A DNA stretch of 64,000 nt from Bacteroidia bacterium (GCA_030427635.1 JAUIBA010000013.1:1-64000); one strand, 5' to 3'; counted from the stretch's first letter, positions 38,263 to 48,068 are shown. The notes: generated by a model from the sequence alone, not told the origin. Translations and numbers: made by a program.

Positions 38263-39099
38263 CTAAGCAAGCTTCTTACCGTTTCTGCGCTGAATAATCA
38301 GCTTGTTCGATGACTTGGTACGGCTACGTGTGATTTCTCCCTTAGCATACTTACCAGTGCGGCTACGTGGATGACCACCCGAAGAGCGACCTTCACCACC
38401 ACCCATTGGGTGATCTACAGGGTTCATTGCTACACCACGGTTACGAGGACGGATACCTTTCCAGCGGTTACGACCAGCCTTACCCATTGACTGAAGACCA
38501 TGGTCACTGTTAGAAACGATACCTACAGTAGCGATACAGGTACTCAATACTTTACGGAGTTCACCGCTTGGCATTTTCAGTACACAATATTTTTCTTCTT
38601 TCGCATTAAGCTGGGCATAAGTACCGGCAGAGCGTGCCATTGCACCACCACGGCCAGGCTGCAGCTCTATGTTATGTACCACAGTACCAAGAGGCATATT
38701 CTTAAGTGGCAGTGCATTACCTACTTCAGGAGCTACAGTGCTGCCGCTGATAACAGTAGCACCTACTTCCAGACCCTGAGGGGCAATGATATAACGCTTT
38801 TCACCGTCAGCGTAAGCCAGCAGTGCTATAAAAGCAGTACGGTTTGGATCGTATTCAATGCTCTTTACAGTAGCCTTGATATCATTCTTGTTACGCTTGA
38901 AGTCAATGATACGGTATTTGGTCTTGTTACCACCACCAATATAGCGCATAGAACGACGGCCCTGAACGTTACGGCCACCGGTACCGGGTTTTGCCTCCAG
39001 AAGGCTCTTCTCAGGTACGTTGGTAGTAACCTCAGCATAAGCGTTACCTATCCTCCAGCGGGTACCGGCAGTTACCGGTTTGTATTTACGTAATGCCAT
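38263..39099 (-). CDS. rplB: 50S ribosomal protein uL2
   Basis: 278 residues, the normal length. [20 protein letters not shown] and the highly conserved C-terminal [19 protein letters not shown], with the His important for the peptidyl transferase centre, are present. It is needed for subunit association. It lies between rplW and rpsS. Confidence 0.98.
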   Translation of the reverse strand: MALRKYKPVTAGTRWRIGNAYAEVTTNVPEKSLLEAKPGTGGRNVQGRRSMRYIGGGNKTKYRIIDFKRNKNDIKATVKSIEYDPNRTAFIALLAYADGEKRYIIAPQGLEVGATVISGSTVAPEVGNALPLKNMPLGTVVHNIELQPGRGGAMARSAGTYAQLNAKEEKYCVLKMPSGELRKVLSTCIATVGIVSNSDHGLQSMGKAGRNRWKGIRPRNRGVAMNPVDHPMGGGEGRSSGGHPRSRTGKYAKGEITRSRTKSSNKLIIQRRNGKKLA

Positions 39100-39168
39100 T
39101 TTATCTTTTATTAGCGATGAATGACCAGGAGATCAATCATCTTTTATGTTTTACTTTTCCTTGTCTTA

Positions 39169-39468
39169 TTAATTACCGGCAAAGAAGTCTATTGAGTCTC
39201 CTTCAGCAAGTGTTACTACTGCTTTTTTATAAGAAGGCTTACGGCCTGTGAGCAAACCAGCCTTTGTAAAGCGCGATTTGTTCTTGGCAGGAACCACTAT
39301 TGTGTTTACGTCAGATACACGCACACCATAGAAGCTTTCCACCGCTTTCTTAATCTCCAGCTTGTTGGCCTGGTTGCCTACCACGAAGGTGTAGCGACCG
39401 TTGCGCTCCATCTGGCCGTTTACTTTTTCGGTTATCACCGGTCTTACCAGTACTTCTGATAGTTTCAT
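39169..39468 (-). CDS. rplW: 50S ribosomal protein uL23
   Basis: 99 residues. LVRPVITEKVNGQMERNGRY, NKLEIKKAVESFYGVRVSDV and the basic loop are typical. uL23 lies at the exit tunnel and binds trigger factor and SRP. It lies between rplD and rplB. Confidence 0.97.
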   Translation of the reverse strand: MKLSEVLVRPVITEKVNGQMERNGRYTFVVGNQANKLEIKKAVESFYGVRVSDVNTIVVPAKNKSRFTKAGLLTGRKPSYKKAVVTLAEGDSIDFFAGN

Positions 39469-39559
39469 TTTTCTATTTGTTGCCCGGCGCCTACCAGTGT
39501 AGTCACCAGATATTACTTATTTCTTTTAGCATCCGGCATGGCGGGCATGCCGGTAGTTA

Positions 39560-40198
39560 TTATGCTGCAGCCTCTTCAGTAGCTTCAGTGAACAGACGTG
39601 CTGCCGATTCAGTGAAGATGAGCATGTTTGCATTAGTGATATCATAAGTATTGATATCGCTCAGCGCTACAGTATGGTTTGATGCCAGGTTGCGGCCACT
39701 CAGGTACACATTCTGGTTGTATTCAGAAAGTATTACCATTGTTTTACGCGCATCGCCACGTAGTACATCCAGCATAGCTGCAAAGTCTTTAGTCTTTGGT
39801 GTAGCTACCTGCAGGTCTTCTACTACAACTATCTTGTTCTCACGAGCTTTGTGAGACAGGGCAGACATTTTTGCAAGATTCTTTACCTGACGGTTCAGCT
39901 TAAAGCTGTAGCTGTGAGGTTTAGGACCAAACATTGTACCACCACCCTTATATAAGGGGTTGCGGATGTTACCCTTACGTGAGCCACCAGTACCTTTCTG
40001 CTTGTGCAGTTTCTTGGAAGAACCCTGTACTTCTGAGCGGCCTTTGGTCTTGTGTGTACCTTGGCGCTGTGCAGCCATATACTGCTTTACTGCAAGGTAA
40101 ATACAGTGGTCGTTTGGCTCAATACCGAAAATATCTTCAGGAAGTTCTACCGAACGGCCTGTTTTTTCGCCTTTAATATTTAATACGTCAACTGTCAT
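39560..40198 (-). CDS. rplD: 50S ribosomal protein uL4
   Basis: 212 residues. KTKGRSEVQGSSKKLHKQKG, the GSRKGNIRNPLYKGGGTMFG loop and VVVEDLQVATPKTKDFAAML match uL4, whose loop lines the exit tunnel. Control of the S10 operon by L4, as in E. coli, cannot be judged here. It starts 8 bases after the rplC stop. Confidence 0.97.
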   Translation of the reverse strand: MTVDVLNIKGEKTGRSVELPEDIFGIEPNDHCIYLAVKQYMAAQRQGTHKTKGRSEVQGSSKKLHKQKGTGGSRKGNIRNPLYKGGGTMFGPKPHSYSFKLNRQVKNLAKMSALSHKARENKIVVVEDLQVATPKTKDFAAMLDVLRGDARKTMVILSEYNQNVYLSGRNLASNHTVALSDINTYDITNANMLIFTESAARLFTEATEEAAA

Positions 40199-40206
40199 GA
40201 CTGAAC

Positions 40207-40824
40207 TTAATTCTGGATTAAAACAATAGAACCGTTATGTCCCGGTACGGAACCGCTGATCAAAATGTAATTCTTATCAGGGAAAACTTTCATTATGCGC
40301 AGTGCCTTTACCTTCACGCGCTCGTTACCCATACGGCCTGCCATGCGCATACCTTTGAATACGCGGCTGGGGTATGACGAACCACCTACAGAACCTGGAG
40401 CGCGCTGACGATCGTGCTGACCGTGCGTAGCTTCGCCCACACCGCTGAAGCCGTGACGTTTTACAACACCCTGGAAACCTTTACCTTTGGAAGTGCCTAT
40501 AACACTTACCTTCTCTCCTTCAGTAAATATTTCGCAGGTGATGTTTTCACCAACATTTTTATCTATGGAACAATTACGAATTTCCTTTACAACACCTTTG
40601 GGAGTGGTGTTAGCCTTCGCGAAGTGATTGATGAGCGCGTTAGGCGTATTTTTTGCTTTTGCTTCGCCGTAAGCGATTTGCAGAGCATTATAACCGTCGG
40701 TATCCACGGTCTTCTTCTGAGTAACCACACAGGGACCAGCTTCGATGATGGTGCAGGCAGTCTGCTTACCATTCGGCTCAAACACACTGGTCATACCGAT
40801 TTTTTTACCAATAATACCTTTCAT
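40207..40824 (-). CDS. rplC: 50S ribosomal protein uL3
   Basis: 205 residues. MKGIIGKKIGMTSVF and the GKGFQGVVKRHGFSG loop near the peptidyl transferase centre are diagnostic. It initiates 50S assembly. It lies between rpsJ and rplD, 118 bases after rpsJ. Confidence 0.98.
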   Translation of the reverse strand: MKGIIGKKIGMTSVFEPNGKQTACTIIEAGPCVVTQKKTVDTDGYNALQIAYGEAKAKNTPNALINHFAKANTTPKGVVKEIRNCSIDKNVGENITCEIFTEGEKVSVIGTSKGKGFQGVVKRHGFSGVGEATHGQHDRQRAPGSVGGSSYPSRVFKGMRMAGRMGNERVKVKALRIMKVFPDKNYILISGSVPGHNGSIVLIQN

Positions 40825-40942
40825 TATTATGTATTTTTACTGAGCGCCCGGTTCCTTTTGTTGTGTGGTCCGGGATCAGTTGTTTTTCAATTTTTTAAAG
40901 AACTGGTCTTTATCTGCTCCCCATTACGGGAGCGCTTTTCTT

Positions 40943-41248
40943 TTACGCCTTAATCTCTACTTCCACGCCGCTTGGCAAATCGAGCTTAGAAAGTGCATCG
41001 ACAGTACGCGAAGAAGAAGTGTAGATATCCAGCAGGCGCTTATGCGTGCACAGCTGAAATTGCTCACGTGCTTTTTTGTTTACGTGCGGTGAGCGCAGTA
41101 CTGTAAAGATCTTCTTCTCTGTGGGCAAAGGAATAGGGCCTGTAACCACTGCTCCTGTGTTGCGCACCGTCTTAACGATTTTATCTGCCGATTTATCAAC
41201 CAGATTATGGTCGTAAGATTTTAGCTTTATTCTGATACGCTGTGACAT
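40943..41248 (-). CDS. rpsJ: 30S ribosomal protein uS10
   Basis: 101 residues from the ATG at 41248 ([18 protein letters not shown]). A longer frame to 41317 runs into the promoter and is rejected. [20 protein letters not shown] and [19 protein letters not shown] are typical. uS10 acts in the 30S head and as NusE in antitermination. It is the first gene of the cluster here. The usual upstream neighbours rpsL, rpsG and fusA are absent. Confidence 0.98.
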   Translation of the reverse strand: MSQRIRIKLKSYDHNLVDKSADKIVKTVRNTGAVVTGPIPLPTEKKIFTVLRSPHVNKKAREQFQLCTHKRLLDIYTSSSRTVDALSKLDLPSGVEVEIKA

Positions 41249-41288
41249 ACTTATAAATATCTTCTTCCCTTTAAAAAATTTGGGACTG

Positions 41289-41318
41289 CAAAGGTAAGCA
41301 ACATTTTCATTTGGCAAA
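41289..41318 (-). promoter_or_regulatory. Promoter of the S10-spc ribosomal cluster
   Basis: On the minus strand TTTTG ends at 41315, followed by an 18-base spacer and TACCTTTG (41296-41289). This fits the Bacteroidota -33/-7 consensus. The -7 element lies 40 bases before the rpsJ ATG. Confidence 0.75.
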
Positions 41319-41528
41319 ATATTTTTGAAGGTTTTTTAAAAATCAATCTGCCTGCCATAGTGCAACCATGCCTTTCCGCCTGCTCCTGAGCCACATAAAC
41401 CTACCCGGTATCGGGTATAATACCATTGAAGTAATAACTGCCTGTACTAAATTCCAGCCCGACAATACAAAAAACATACTATATTTATCAGCTGAAATTA
41501 ATCCTCATAACCGCAAAATTACCTGATT

Positions 41529-42956
41529 TTGAAACATATACTACGCACTCTGCTCGGGAGTTTCGTATTGGCAACCACTTGTGGCACGGCTAGTGCACAA
41601 TACATTTATCACATAGCAGGGAAAATGGGTGTAGGGCATACCGGAGACAGCGCTTATGCCCGGTTTGCAGGCTTCCGCTGCCCCATTGACGTATGCAAAG
41701 ACCAGAGCGATAATCTCTATATTGCTGATGGTGGCCCGTTTGCCTATGAAAATGATGCCTGCATTAGAAAGGTAGATGCTGCTACAGGTTACATATACAC
41801 AATTGCCGGCCTCATAGATAGTGCAGAAACACCGGCTAATATGGCCGACAGTATTCCCTCAGTAAATGCTAAACTCAAAGGAATTGCCGCCATTTGTATA
41901 GACAAAGAAGGCGACCTCCTCATTGCTGATGGATATAGCGCCATCCGTAAAATTGACGTCTCTACAGGTAAAATCTTCACCATTGCAGGTACTGTAGGGG
42001 TAAAAGGATACTCAGGCGACAATGATTCCGCCTACAAAGCCTTGTTTGATGCTCCTTTTGATATAGCAGTAGATAATTCTAACAACATTTATGTTGCCGA
42101 CCTGGGTAATAATGTAGTACGCCGCATCAATGCTGTAAACTCGGTTGTTACCACCATCGCCGGCAGGCCTAACACGTTTGGCCTGTCAGGAGACGGCGGA
42201 CTGGCTATTAATGCCAAACTCGACCAGCCACGTGGGGTTTATGCCGATGGCTCAGGTAATGTATACATTGCCGACTATAACAATCACCGTATTCGCCGTG
42301 TAAGCAACACAGGTATCATATATACGGTAGCTGGCAGCAGCATCGGTTTCGGAGGTGATGGAGACCTTGCTGTTAATGCAAAATTAAATCAGCCGGCACG
42401 CATTACTATGGATGCCTCCGGCGACATGTATATTTCAGATGCGGCCAATCAGCGCATCCGTAAGGTTGCTGCATCTACCGGCGTTATCAGCACCTATGCT
42501 GGTAATGGTGAGCATTTTACAGGCTCAGACATGACAGGCGATGGCGGACTGGCTACATCTGCTGCTATTGCCCCATATGGTCTTGCATTGGATAAGTGTG
42601 GCAATCTGTATATGGGTAGTGTCGTAAACAACATCCGCGTAGTCACAATTAATAAGTTTAAAGGCTGGGAGTTATGCGACTTCACTACCGGCACACAGGA
42701 AACAGGCCTTGTAAACAGCTCTGACCTTCTGATATATCCCAACCCCACCCCCGGAGCATTTTCAGTAAATATCCTTACAAATACTACCGCACCAATGGCG
42801 TTGACAGTAACCGATGTTACAGGTCATGAAATAATCAGAATGCATACCAGCACAAACAGTAAAACTGACGTAAACCTTCATGTTGCGCCGGGACTGTATT
42901 TTGTTACTGCAGTAGCAGATGGAAGAAAATACACAAAAAAGGTCTTTATCCAATAA
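41529..42956 (+). CDS. Secreted NHL-repeat beta-propeller protein with T9SS sorting domain
   Basis: 475 residues from an alternative (TTG) start with a signal peptide of about 23 residues. Residues about 30-380 hold NHL-type repeats (DNLYIADGG, GDLLIADGY, NNIYVADLGNNVVRRI, GNVYIADYNNHRIRRV, GDMYISDAANQRIRKV), predicted to form a six-bladed propeller. Residues about 400-475 are a T9SS type A sorting domain (LLIYPNPTPGAFSV ending KYTKKVFIQ). It is exported to the surface, probably via SprA. Propellers of this type usually bind proteins or ligands; the partner is unknown. A perfect 19-bp terminator follows. Confidence 0.9.
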   Translation: MKHILRTLLGSFVLATTCGTASAQYIYHIAGKMGVGHTGDSAYARFAGFRCPIDVCKDQSDNLYIADGGPFAYENDACIRKVDAATGYIYTIAGLIDSAETPANMADSIPSVNAKLKGIAAICIDKEGDLLIADGYSAIRKIDVSTGKIFTIAGTVGVKGYSGDNDSAYKALFDAPFDIAVDNSNNIYVADLGNNVVRRINAVNSVVTTIAGRPNTFGLSGDGGLAINAKLDQPRGVYADGSGNVYIADYNNHRIRRVSNTGIIYTVAGSSIGFGGDGDLAVNAKLNQPARITMDASGDMYISDAANQRIRKVAASTGVISTYAGNGEHFTGSDMTGDGGLATSAAIAPYGLALDKCGNLYMGSVVNNIRVVTINKFKGWELCDFTTGTQETGLVNSSDLLIYPNPTPGAFSVNILTNTTAPMALTVTDVTGHEIIRMHTSTNSKTDVNLHVAPGLYFVTAVADGRKYTKKVFIQ

Positions 42957-43019
42957 GCCCTATTACATAATCCGCAGGTTATAACTGATGTTACACAGGC
43001 AATACCCAATATTTCATAG

Positions 43020-43060
43020 GAATACAAAAATGGCAGCCGAGGGCTGCCATTTTTGTATTC
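43020..43060. terminator. Perfect bidirectional terminator
   Basis: A 19-bp perfect stem (GAATACAAAAATGGCAGCC and its complement) with a GAG loop. It has A and T tracts inside the stem so that it works on both strands. It lies between the plus-strand propeller gene and the convergent minus-strand membrane protein. Confidence 0.9.
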
Positions 43061-43148
43061 GTTAAATTGCTGAAAGAGGTAAATAAAATACTCCTCCCAC
43101 TTACAAAATAAACATCTGCATTAGAAATGATTCGAAAAAGCTATTCTG

Positions 43149-44477
43149 CTATACGCTACTCCGCCTGGAAAAAAACTTAAAGTCAGGAAAAAAATAGCGG
43201 AACAATACCGCACCTGAAATGAGAGTAAGAGGCTGTAGGATAAATACAAACCTATCTCCCTGCCATGCAGACACACCCGACGTAATAAGTATGTACGAAG
43301 AAAGTATATTCAGAAACACCACAAAAACAGAATTCTTTTGTTTTCTAAACTCCTTTTTAAATAAAAAGAGCATTCCGGTTACTGCAATCGAGATAATACA
43401 TAGAAGATTCAACACTTTATCCTGACGCCGTATGAAACCCGATAAAAATGAACGTACGGGCTCAAACAGATTACTTTTTCTGTGATTAACGAGATGATCT
43501 ATGTCCGGATTTCCAACATTGCAGTTATGGCGCAGGTTTTGATAAAATACTGAAATAATATTATCCCTGTTAGATACAAGACCTCTCTTTAACTCAGACT
43601 TATAGTATTCATCAGCTTTTTTCACCTTCTCCGGCTCTTGTTTTAAACCATCAATGAGCATTTTTATTTTTTCATTTCTACCCACATAAAAACTGTCAGG
43701 TGAGTATTTATCTCTAAATAAATGATACTCAGCAGGCATTACCAGATAATGATAGATGGTATAGTTCTGAATAAAGGAAAGTGTATACACATCATACTTC
43801 CTATGCATATTTGCCTGCTGTAAGCCAATGGTGAAGCAATAAGCAATAATGGGTATCAGTATATTACGAAACTTCTTTGTTCTGATAAAGTAAACAATAC
43901 AAAAAAGTGACGCCAGAATAACCAGATAATAAGTTACAGGACGAACAACTGCCGAAAATGATAGTAGTGATATGAATAAGAAAATATTCCTATCCCTTTT
44001 AAAATGGATAAATTGTAACAGGTTCCATGATGCCAGCAACATTATTGTCAGAAAAAAGGTTTCTGTCATCACCAGATAGCTGCCCAGAATATGGGTAATA
44101 CACAGCACAAATGCAATGCCAATGATTAGTGCTCCCTTTGCTCCAATGAAACTTTTCGCTATCACATATACCAGCCATACTGATGATAGCCAGAAGAGAA
44201 AATTCAATGCTACAGCAAAATTTACGATTGCAGTATCCGCAGATATTCCCAGCAGATAAGGTAACCCTACTATCAGTGGATATCCGAAAGTACGTATATG
44301 ATGGGCAGAAAAACCATATTCATATAAGTACTTTGCCGCCTGTCGGTAAGACATAGCATCTGGAAGACGAAGAGCAGAATTCTGGTAGTTTTCCGGTAGC
44401 TGTAATATATACGACAGTAAAATATGAACAAACAACGATACACACAACAGTACTAACAGCGCCTTCTTATTGCTCAT
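43149..44477 (-). CDS. Polytopic membrane protein, GT39/ArnT-like glycosyltransferase candidate
   Basis: 442 residues with about 10 membrane segments. The first periplasmic loop (LPDAMSYRQAAKYLYEYGFS) carries an acidic residue followed by Y/R/A as in the GT-C superfamily. HIRTFGYPLIVGLPYLL also resembles GT39-type dolichyl-phosphate or lipid-linked sugar transferases. The soluble loop at about 240-330 is highly charged. Substrate unknown. It is a single gene converging on the propeller gene. Confidence 0.75.
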   Translation of the reverse strand: MSNKKALLVLLCVSLFVHILLSYILQLPENYQNSALRLPDAMSYRQAAKYLYEYGFSAHHIRTFGYPLIVGLPYLLGISADTAIVNFAVALNFLFWLSSVWLVYVIAKSFIGAKGALIIGIAFVLCITHILGSYLVMTETFFLTIMLLASWNLLQFIHFKRDRNIFLFISLLSFSAVVRPVTYYLVILASLFCIVYFIRTKKFRNILIPIIAYCFTIGLQQANMHRKYDVYTLSFIQNYTIYHYLVMPAEYHLFRDKYSPDSFYVGRNEKIKMLIDGLKQEPEKVKKADEYYKSELKRGLVSNRDNIISVFYQNLRHNCNVGNPDIDHLVNHRKSNLFEPVRSFLSGFIRRQDKVLNLLCIISIAVTGMLFLFKKEFRKQKNSVFVVFLNILSSYILITSGVSAWQGDRFVFILQPLTLISGAVLFRYFFPDFKFFSRRSSV

Positions 44478-44606
44478 ACAAATTCACCTCTTTTATCAAT
44501 ATCTGCCAATAACTAACATGACAGATAGAATTAAAAAAATAATATACGTATGTATGAAGAGGGAAATAAAAAAAGAAAAAACGCGTTCAAATCAGAAGCA
44601 ACACCA

Positions 44607-45077
44607 CTATGGGGTAATAGCGTATGTTATATTACACTTCTCATTTTCATCAGTACGTATCAGCGTCAGGTGATGTGCCTCTACCATAGGTATGATATAA
44701 CGAGCTATTGTACCTTTTTTTGCTTTCTGTAGTGTAAGTATCACATTACCTACATCATCGTTGTTGATAGTATACGTCCCGGTTTCACGGGGATTATCAC
44801 GCAGGTCACGGTATGTACGCACATATGTGCCATAATTGATGTTGTTACTATTACTCACTGTCAGTTCCAGAGTAGAGAACCAATGAATATAGTGTGCCTC
44901 TGAACCAATCTGATCAGGACATTTCATTCCTACAAAATACCATGTTTTATCAAATAGTTCGTTGCGGTTAATGGGGTCTGTAGTACTTGGAGGAAAAGGT
45001 GGCTTCTGTGCCATAGCAGCTACAGGCAACGCCATAAGGCATGTCAGTAAGATGTTTTTGACCATATTCTTTATCAT
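44607..45077 (-). CDS. Small secreted protein, lipocalin-like
   Basis: 156 residues from the ATG at 45077, with a second ATG four codons later. The longer frame to 45206 is unlikely because the signal peptide (NMVKNILLTCLMALPVAAMAQ) begins here. The mature part (LFDKTWYFVGMKC, HWFSTLELTVSN, ETGTYTINNDDVGNVILTL) has the strand pattern of small lipocalin-like domains. Function unknown. The upstream gap to the reductase gene has only weak promoter-like sequences. Confidence 0.7.
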   Translation of the reverse strand: MIKNMVKNILLTCLMALPVAAMAQKPPFPPSTTDPINRNELFDKTWYFVGMKCPDQIGSEAHYIHWFSTLELTVSNSNNINYGTYVRTYRDLRDNPRETGTYTINNDDVGNVILTLQKAKKGTIARYIIPMVEAHHLTLIRTDENEKCNITYAITP

Positions 45078-45274
45078 ACAGATAATGTTTCTTCGGAGTA
45101 AAAGTAATAAAACCTTGTTTGAAAATCCTAATAGTGAGGCGTAAAATAAACAAAGAAGCTGAATATGCATACCTATTGCCGGAAAAAAATAAACATAGCA
45201 TAGCAAATACCTGACTCTGATTGACGTTGTCTTCGTTCCTCTTCTGATTTTTCAGTTACATTTGCGCCTCTATT

Positions 45275-46363
45275 ATGTCAGCACTGAAATTTCATCCGCT
45301 TACGGTAAAGGAGGTTCGTTCAGAGACCGCCGATTGCGTATCTGTTTCATTTAACATCCCGGCAGCACTGAGCGAAACATTCCGGTTTGAGCCAGGTCAA
45401 TACCTCACCTTCAGAACCACTCTTAATGGCACAGAAGTACGCCGTTCCTACTCTATATGTTCTGTCCCACACGAAGGGGAACTAAGAGTTGCTGTTAAAA
45501 AGGTGGAAAATGGGAAATTTTCTACCTGGGCCAATGAACAGCTAAAAAAAGGCGACACACTGGATGTAATGCCCCCTCTCGGCAACTTTACACCAAAAAA
45601 CAGGAATAAAGGCCCTCAGAATTACATGGCATTCGTGGCTGGTTCCGGCATTACTCCGGTATTAAGCATCATGAAGACGGTGCTGGAGCAGGACCCGGAA
45701 AGCACCTTCACACTTATATATGGCAACCGTAGCCGTAACAGTATAATTTTCCGGGAAGAAATAGAAGGACTGAAAAACAAGTACATGCTACGGTTGAAGC
45801 TGTATCATGTACTGAGCCGCGAATACATGGATATTCCCCTGTTCAGTGGCAGACTCGGTGCCGGCAAATGTGCCGAGTTCTGTGAAAAAATTATTGACCT
45901 TTCTACCATAGACGAATGCTTCATTTGCGGTCCTGAAGAAATGATACTTTCTGTACGACAGCAACTCATAGAAATGGGAATGCCTACGGCTAAAATCCAT
46001 ATAGAACTATTCACCTCCCCCGACCAGCCTAAAGCCGCCCATGAAACATGGGTCTCAGCACATGGTGAGGATTCCGGGCCCCGCAGCAAAGTCAGCATCA
46101 CACTCGATGGTGCCACATTTGATATGGAAGTAGGCTTTAACGGAGAAACCATACTGGATGCAGCGCTCAAGGCCGGTGCCGACCTCCCTTATGCCTGCAA
46201 AGGCGGTGTATGCTGCACATGCAGAGCAAAAGTGACAGAAGGAGAAGTGGAAATGGAAGTAAATTATGCATTGGAACATGATGAGATAGAGAAAGGATAT
46301 GTACTCACCTGTCAGGCTCACCCACGCACAGAAAGGGTAATGATTGACTTCGATGCACGATAA
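45275..46363 (+). CDS. paaE: PaaE-like oxidoreductase (FAD, NAD(P)H, 2Fe-2S)
   Basis: 362 residues. The domains are a flavin-binding barrel (FEPGQYLTFRT, RRSYSICSVP), a NAD(P)-binding domain (GSGITPVLSIMKTVL, FICGPEEMI) and a C-terminal plant-type 2Fe-2S ferredoxin with Cys308, Cys313, Cys316 and Cys346 (CX4CX2C...C). This is the layout of PaaE, which passes electrons from NADPH to the PaaAC di-iron oxygenase. paaABC lie 14 kb away, so the pairing is inferred; related ferredoxin reductases could serve other oxygenases. A -7 element TACATTTG is at 45257-45264. Confidence 0.85.
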   Translation: MSALKFHPLTVKEVRSETADCVSVSFNIPAALSETFRFEPGQYLTFRTTLNGTEVRRSYSICSVPHEGELRVAVKKVENGKFSTWANEQLKKGDTLDVMPPLGNFTPKNRNKGPQNYMAFVAGSGITPVLSIMKTVLEQDPESTFTLIYGNRSRNSIIFREEIEGLKNKYMLRLKLYHVLSREYMDIPLFSGRLGAGKCAEFCEKIIDLSTIDECFICGPEEMILSVRQQLIEMGMPTAKIHIELFTSPDQPKAAHETWVSAHGEDSGPRSKVSITLDGATFDMEVGFNGETILDAALKAGADLPYACKGGVCCTCRAKVTEGEVEMEVNYALEHDEIEKGYVLTCQAHPRTERVMIDFDAR

Positions 46364-46480
46364 AACCTGAAGAAATAATACCACGGATAGGCTCTTAAAC
46401 CATATTCACTGCGACTTTCGCCCGATTTATATAGGCAAAAAGAAAATTTGCAAAAGTTATGGTTTTTTGAAAATGGCGAT

Positions 46481-46488
46481 TATATTTG
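46481..46488 (+). promoter_or_regulatory. Predicted -7 element of the beta-barrel gene at 46521
   Basis: TATATTTG matches TAnnTTTG and ends 32 bases before the ATG. No TTG is at the standard distance upstream. Confidence 0.45.
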
Positions 46489-46520
46489 CATGAATAATTC
46501 ACAAAACACACTTCAGAAAT

Positions 46521-47240
46521 ATGAAAAAACTGATCCTCGCTTTATTGGCTGCGGGAACTGTAGTAACAGCTAACGCACAGGAACCGAGAAGCATCCTGCT
46601 GTATGGCGATGTTGGCCTTCATCAGCAAAGACTGCCTTCACTTCAGAAGAATACAACATGGAATGCTACGCCAGGCGTTGGTTACCAGTTCAATCACAAC
46701 TGGACTGTGGGTGTAAACATCAGCTGGGGTCAGGATGCTACCAAAACATCAGCAGGTGACAAAACTACGATGAACATGTACGGAGCAGGTGCATTCGCAC
46801 GTTACTCTCAGTACATCCGTCGCAGCGAAATATTCTTCTGGTTTGCTCAGTATGAGTTCTCCTATGTAGGTGGCTACACTACTATGGGTGGCAACCCTGC
46901 TACTGATAAGTATAATGGTGTTTACACACGCCTTTATCCTGCTATCGGTGTAAATGTAGGTCGTGGTATCGCAATGAACTTCTCTGTAGGTGGTCTTGAC
47001 TACACTACTACCAAAGGAGACGGCGCTACATACAGCAACAATAACCTGAACTTTACTTTCGGAAGGTTTGATCATTTCAACTTCGGTCTGAGCAAAAACT
47101 TCAACTGCGGTCATAAAATGCACGCTCACCATGAGCCAGGTGATGAAGTTCATCACAGAAAGCTGGATACTATGGAGGATGAAGATGATGCAGCTCCAAA
47201 ACCAAAGCGTAAGCAGCGTAGCAGGGACGAAGACGAATAA
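46521..47240 (+). CDS. Outer-membrane beta-barrel protein with charged C-terminal tail
   Basis: 239 residues. Signal peptide about 1-19 (ending ANAQ). Residues about 20-195 show the alternating pattern of an 8-stranded outer-membrane barrel (VGYQFNHNWTVGVNISWG, FARYSQYIRRSEIFFWFAQY, FDHFNFGLSKNFNCG). After the last strand comes a 40-residue tail that is first His-rich (HKMHAHHEPGDEVHH), then acidic (MEDEDDAAP), then basic (KPKRKQRSRDEDE). The tail would lie in the periplasm if the barrel ends where it seems to. Function unknown. A terminator follows. Confidence 0.85.
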   Translation: MKKLILALLAAGTVVTANAQEPRSILLYGDVGLHQQRLPSLQKNTTWNATPGVGYQFNHNWTVGVNISWGQDATKTSAGDKTTMNMYGAGAFARYSQYIRRSEIFFWFAQYEFSYVGGYTTMGGNPATDKYNGVYTRLYPAIGVNVGRGIAMNFSVGGLDYTTTKGDGATYSNNNLNFTFGRFDHFNFGLSKNFNCGHKMHAHHEPGDEVHHRKLDTMEDEDDAAPKPKRKQRSRDEDE

Positions 47241-47271
47241 GTCTTACCCCGTTACTCAAATAAATAAATCT

Positions 47272-47306
47272 GAGAAATCCCGCATTACTGCGGGATTTCT
47301 CTTTTT
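47272..47306 (+). terminator. Rho-independent terminator
   Basis: A 13-bp perfect stem (GAGAAATCCCGCA and its complement), TTAC loop, then TTTTTC. It lies 32 bases after the stop of the beta-barrel gene. Confidence 0.9.
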
Positions 47307-47387
47307 CAGTTCATACCATCATCGCTTCACTGCCACAGCAATAATCTGTGCAAAATCCCGTTTCTTTTAGTAGCTTGCCACATATAT

Positions 47388-48068
47388 ATGAAGACCCACT
47401 TCTGCACTATAGTCATTGCCACATTCATCTCCTTCCATGCCGGAGCTCAGGAGAATAAAGACCATATACGCCCCATACCGGCACATACTGCTGCAACCTT
47501 TGGAAGAGGCGACTATATTGCCGGATTTTCTGCCGGATTTCTGAACAGCTACCGTAATGAATATACAGTGCCTGCGGGCTACGAAAAAGGCAATGTTACA
47601 GGCTTTATTCCCGTTTATCTCCGCGGCGAATATGGTATAAGCAATCGCGTAAGCCTGGGTGTATCATTTGGCTACAGCACACTGCTGTTTAACTCCCATA
47701 AGGTAACACAAGGGTATAACGACCCTATCCGCCGTTATGTGCCTAACAAATGGCGCCTGCTCAATGCTGGCGTTACTGCATACTACCATTTCAACCATCT
47801 GCTTAATGCTCCCAAACTGGATGTTTTTGTAGGTGGCGGCCTGTGTCTGAATAATATACTGGAAACACGCAGCATATCCGACGATACATTGATGGAGCGA
47901 AAATCACATACCATACAGCCCATCCTCAAGGCCGGAGTAAGATATTACATCAACCCCGTTTTCAGCCTCTATGCCGATGCCGGATACGATAAGCTGAGCA
48001 TATTCAGTCTTGGTTTTTCCTGCCGCCTGACCGGGAAACATATTTCTCCTGCCCCGGCAGATAAGTAA
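47388..48068 (+). CDS. Outer-membrane beta-barrel protein
   Basis: 226 residues. Signal peptide about 1-20. The rest has the strand pattern of a small outer-membrane barrel (YIAGFSAGFLNSYRNEYTV, RGEYGISNRVSLGVSFGYS, VGGGLCLNNILETRSIS, VFSLYADAGYDKLSIFSLGF) and ends in SPAPADK. It is similar in design to the preceding gene but not an obvious duplicate. It lies 81 bases after the upstream gene's terminator, with psd 49 bases downstream. Function unknown. Confidence 0.8.
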   Translation: MKTHFCTIVIATFISFHAGAQENKDHIRPIPAHTAATFGRGDYIAGFSAGFLNSYRNEYTVPAGYEKGNVTGFIPVYLRGEYGISNRVSLGVSFGYSTLLFNSHKVTQGYNDPIRRYVPNKWRLLNAGVTAYYHFNHLLNAPKLDVFVGGGLCLNNILETRSISDDTLMERKSHTIQPILKAGVRYYINPVFSLYADAGYDKLSIFSLGFSCRLTGKHISPAPADK

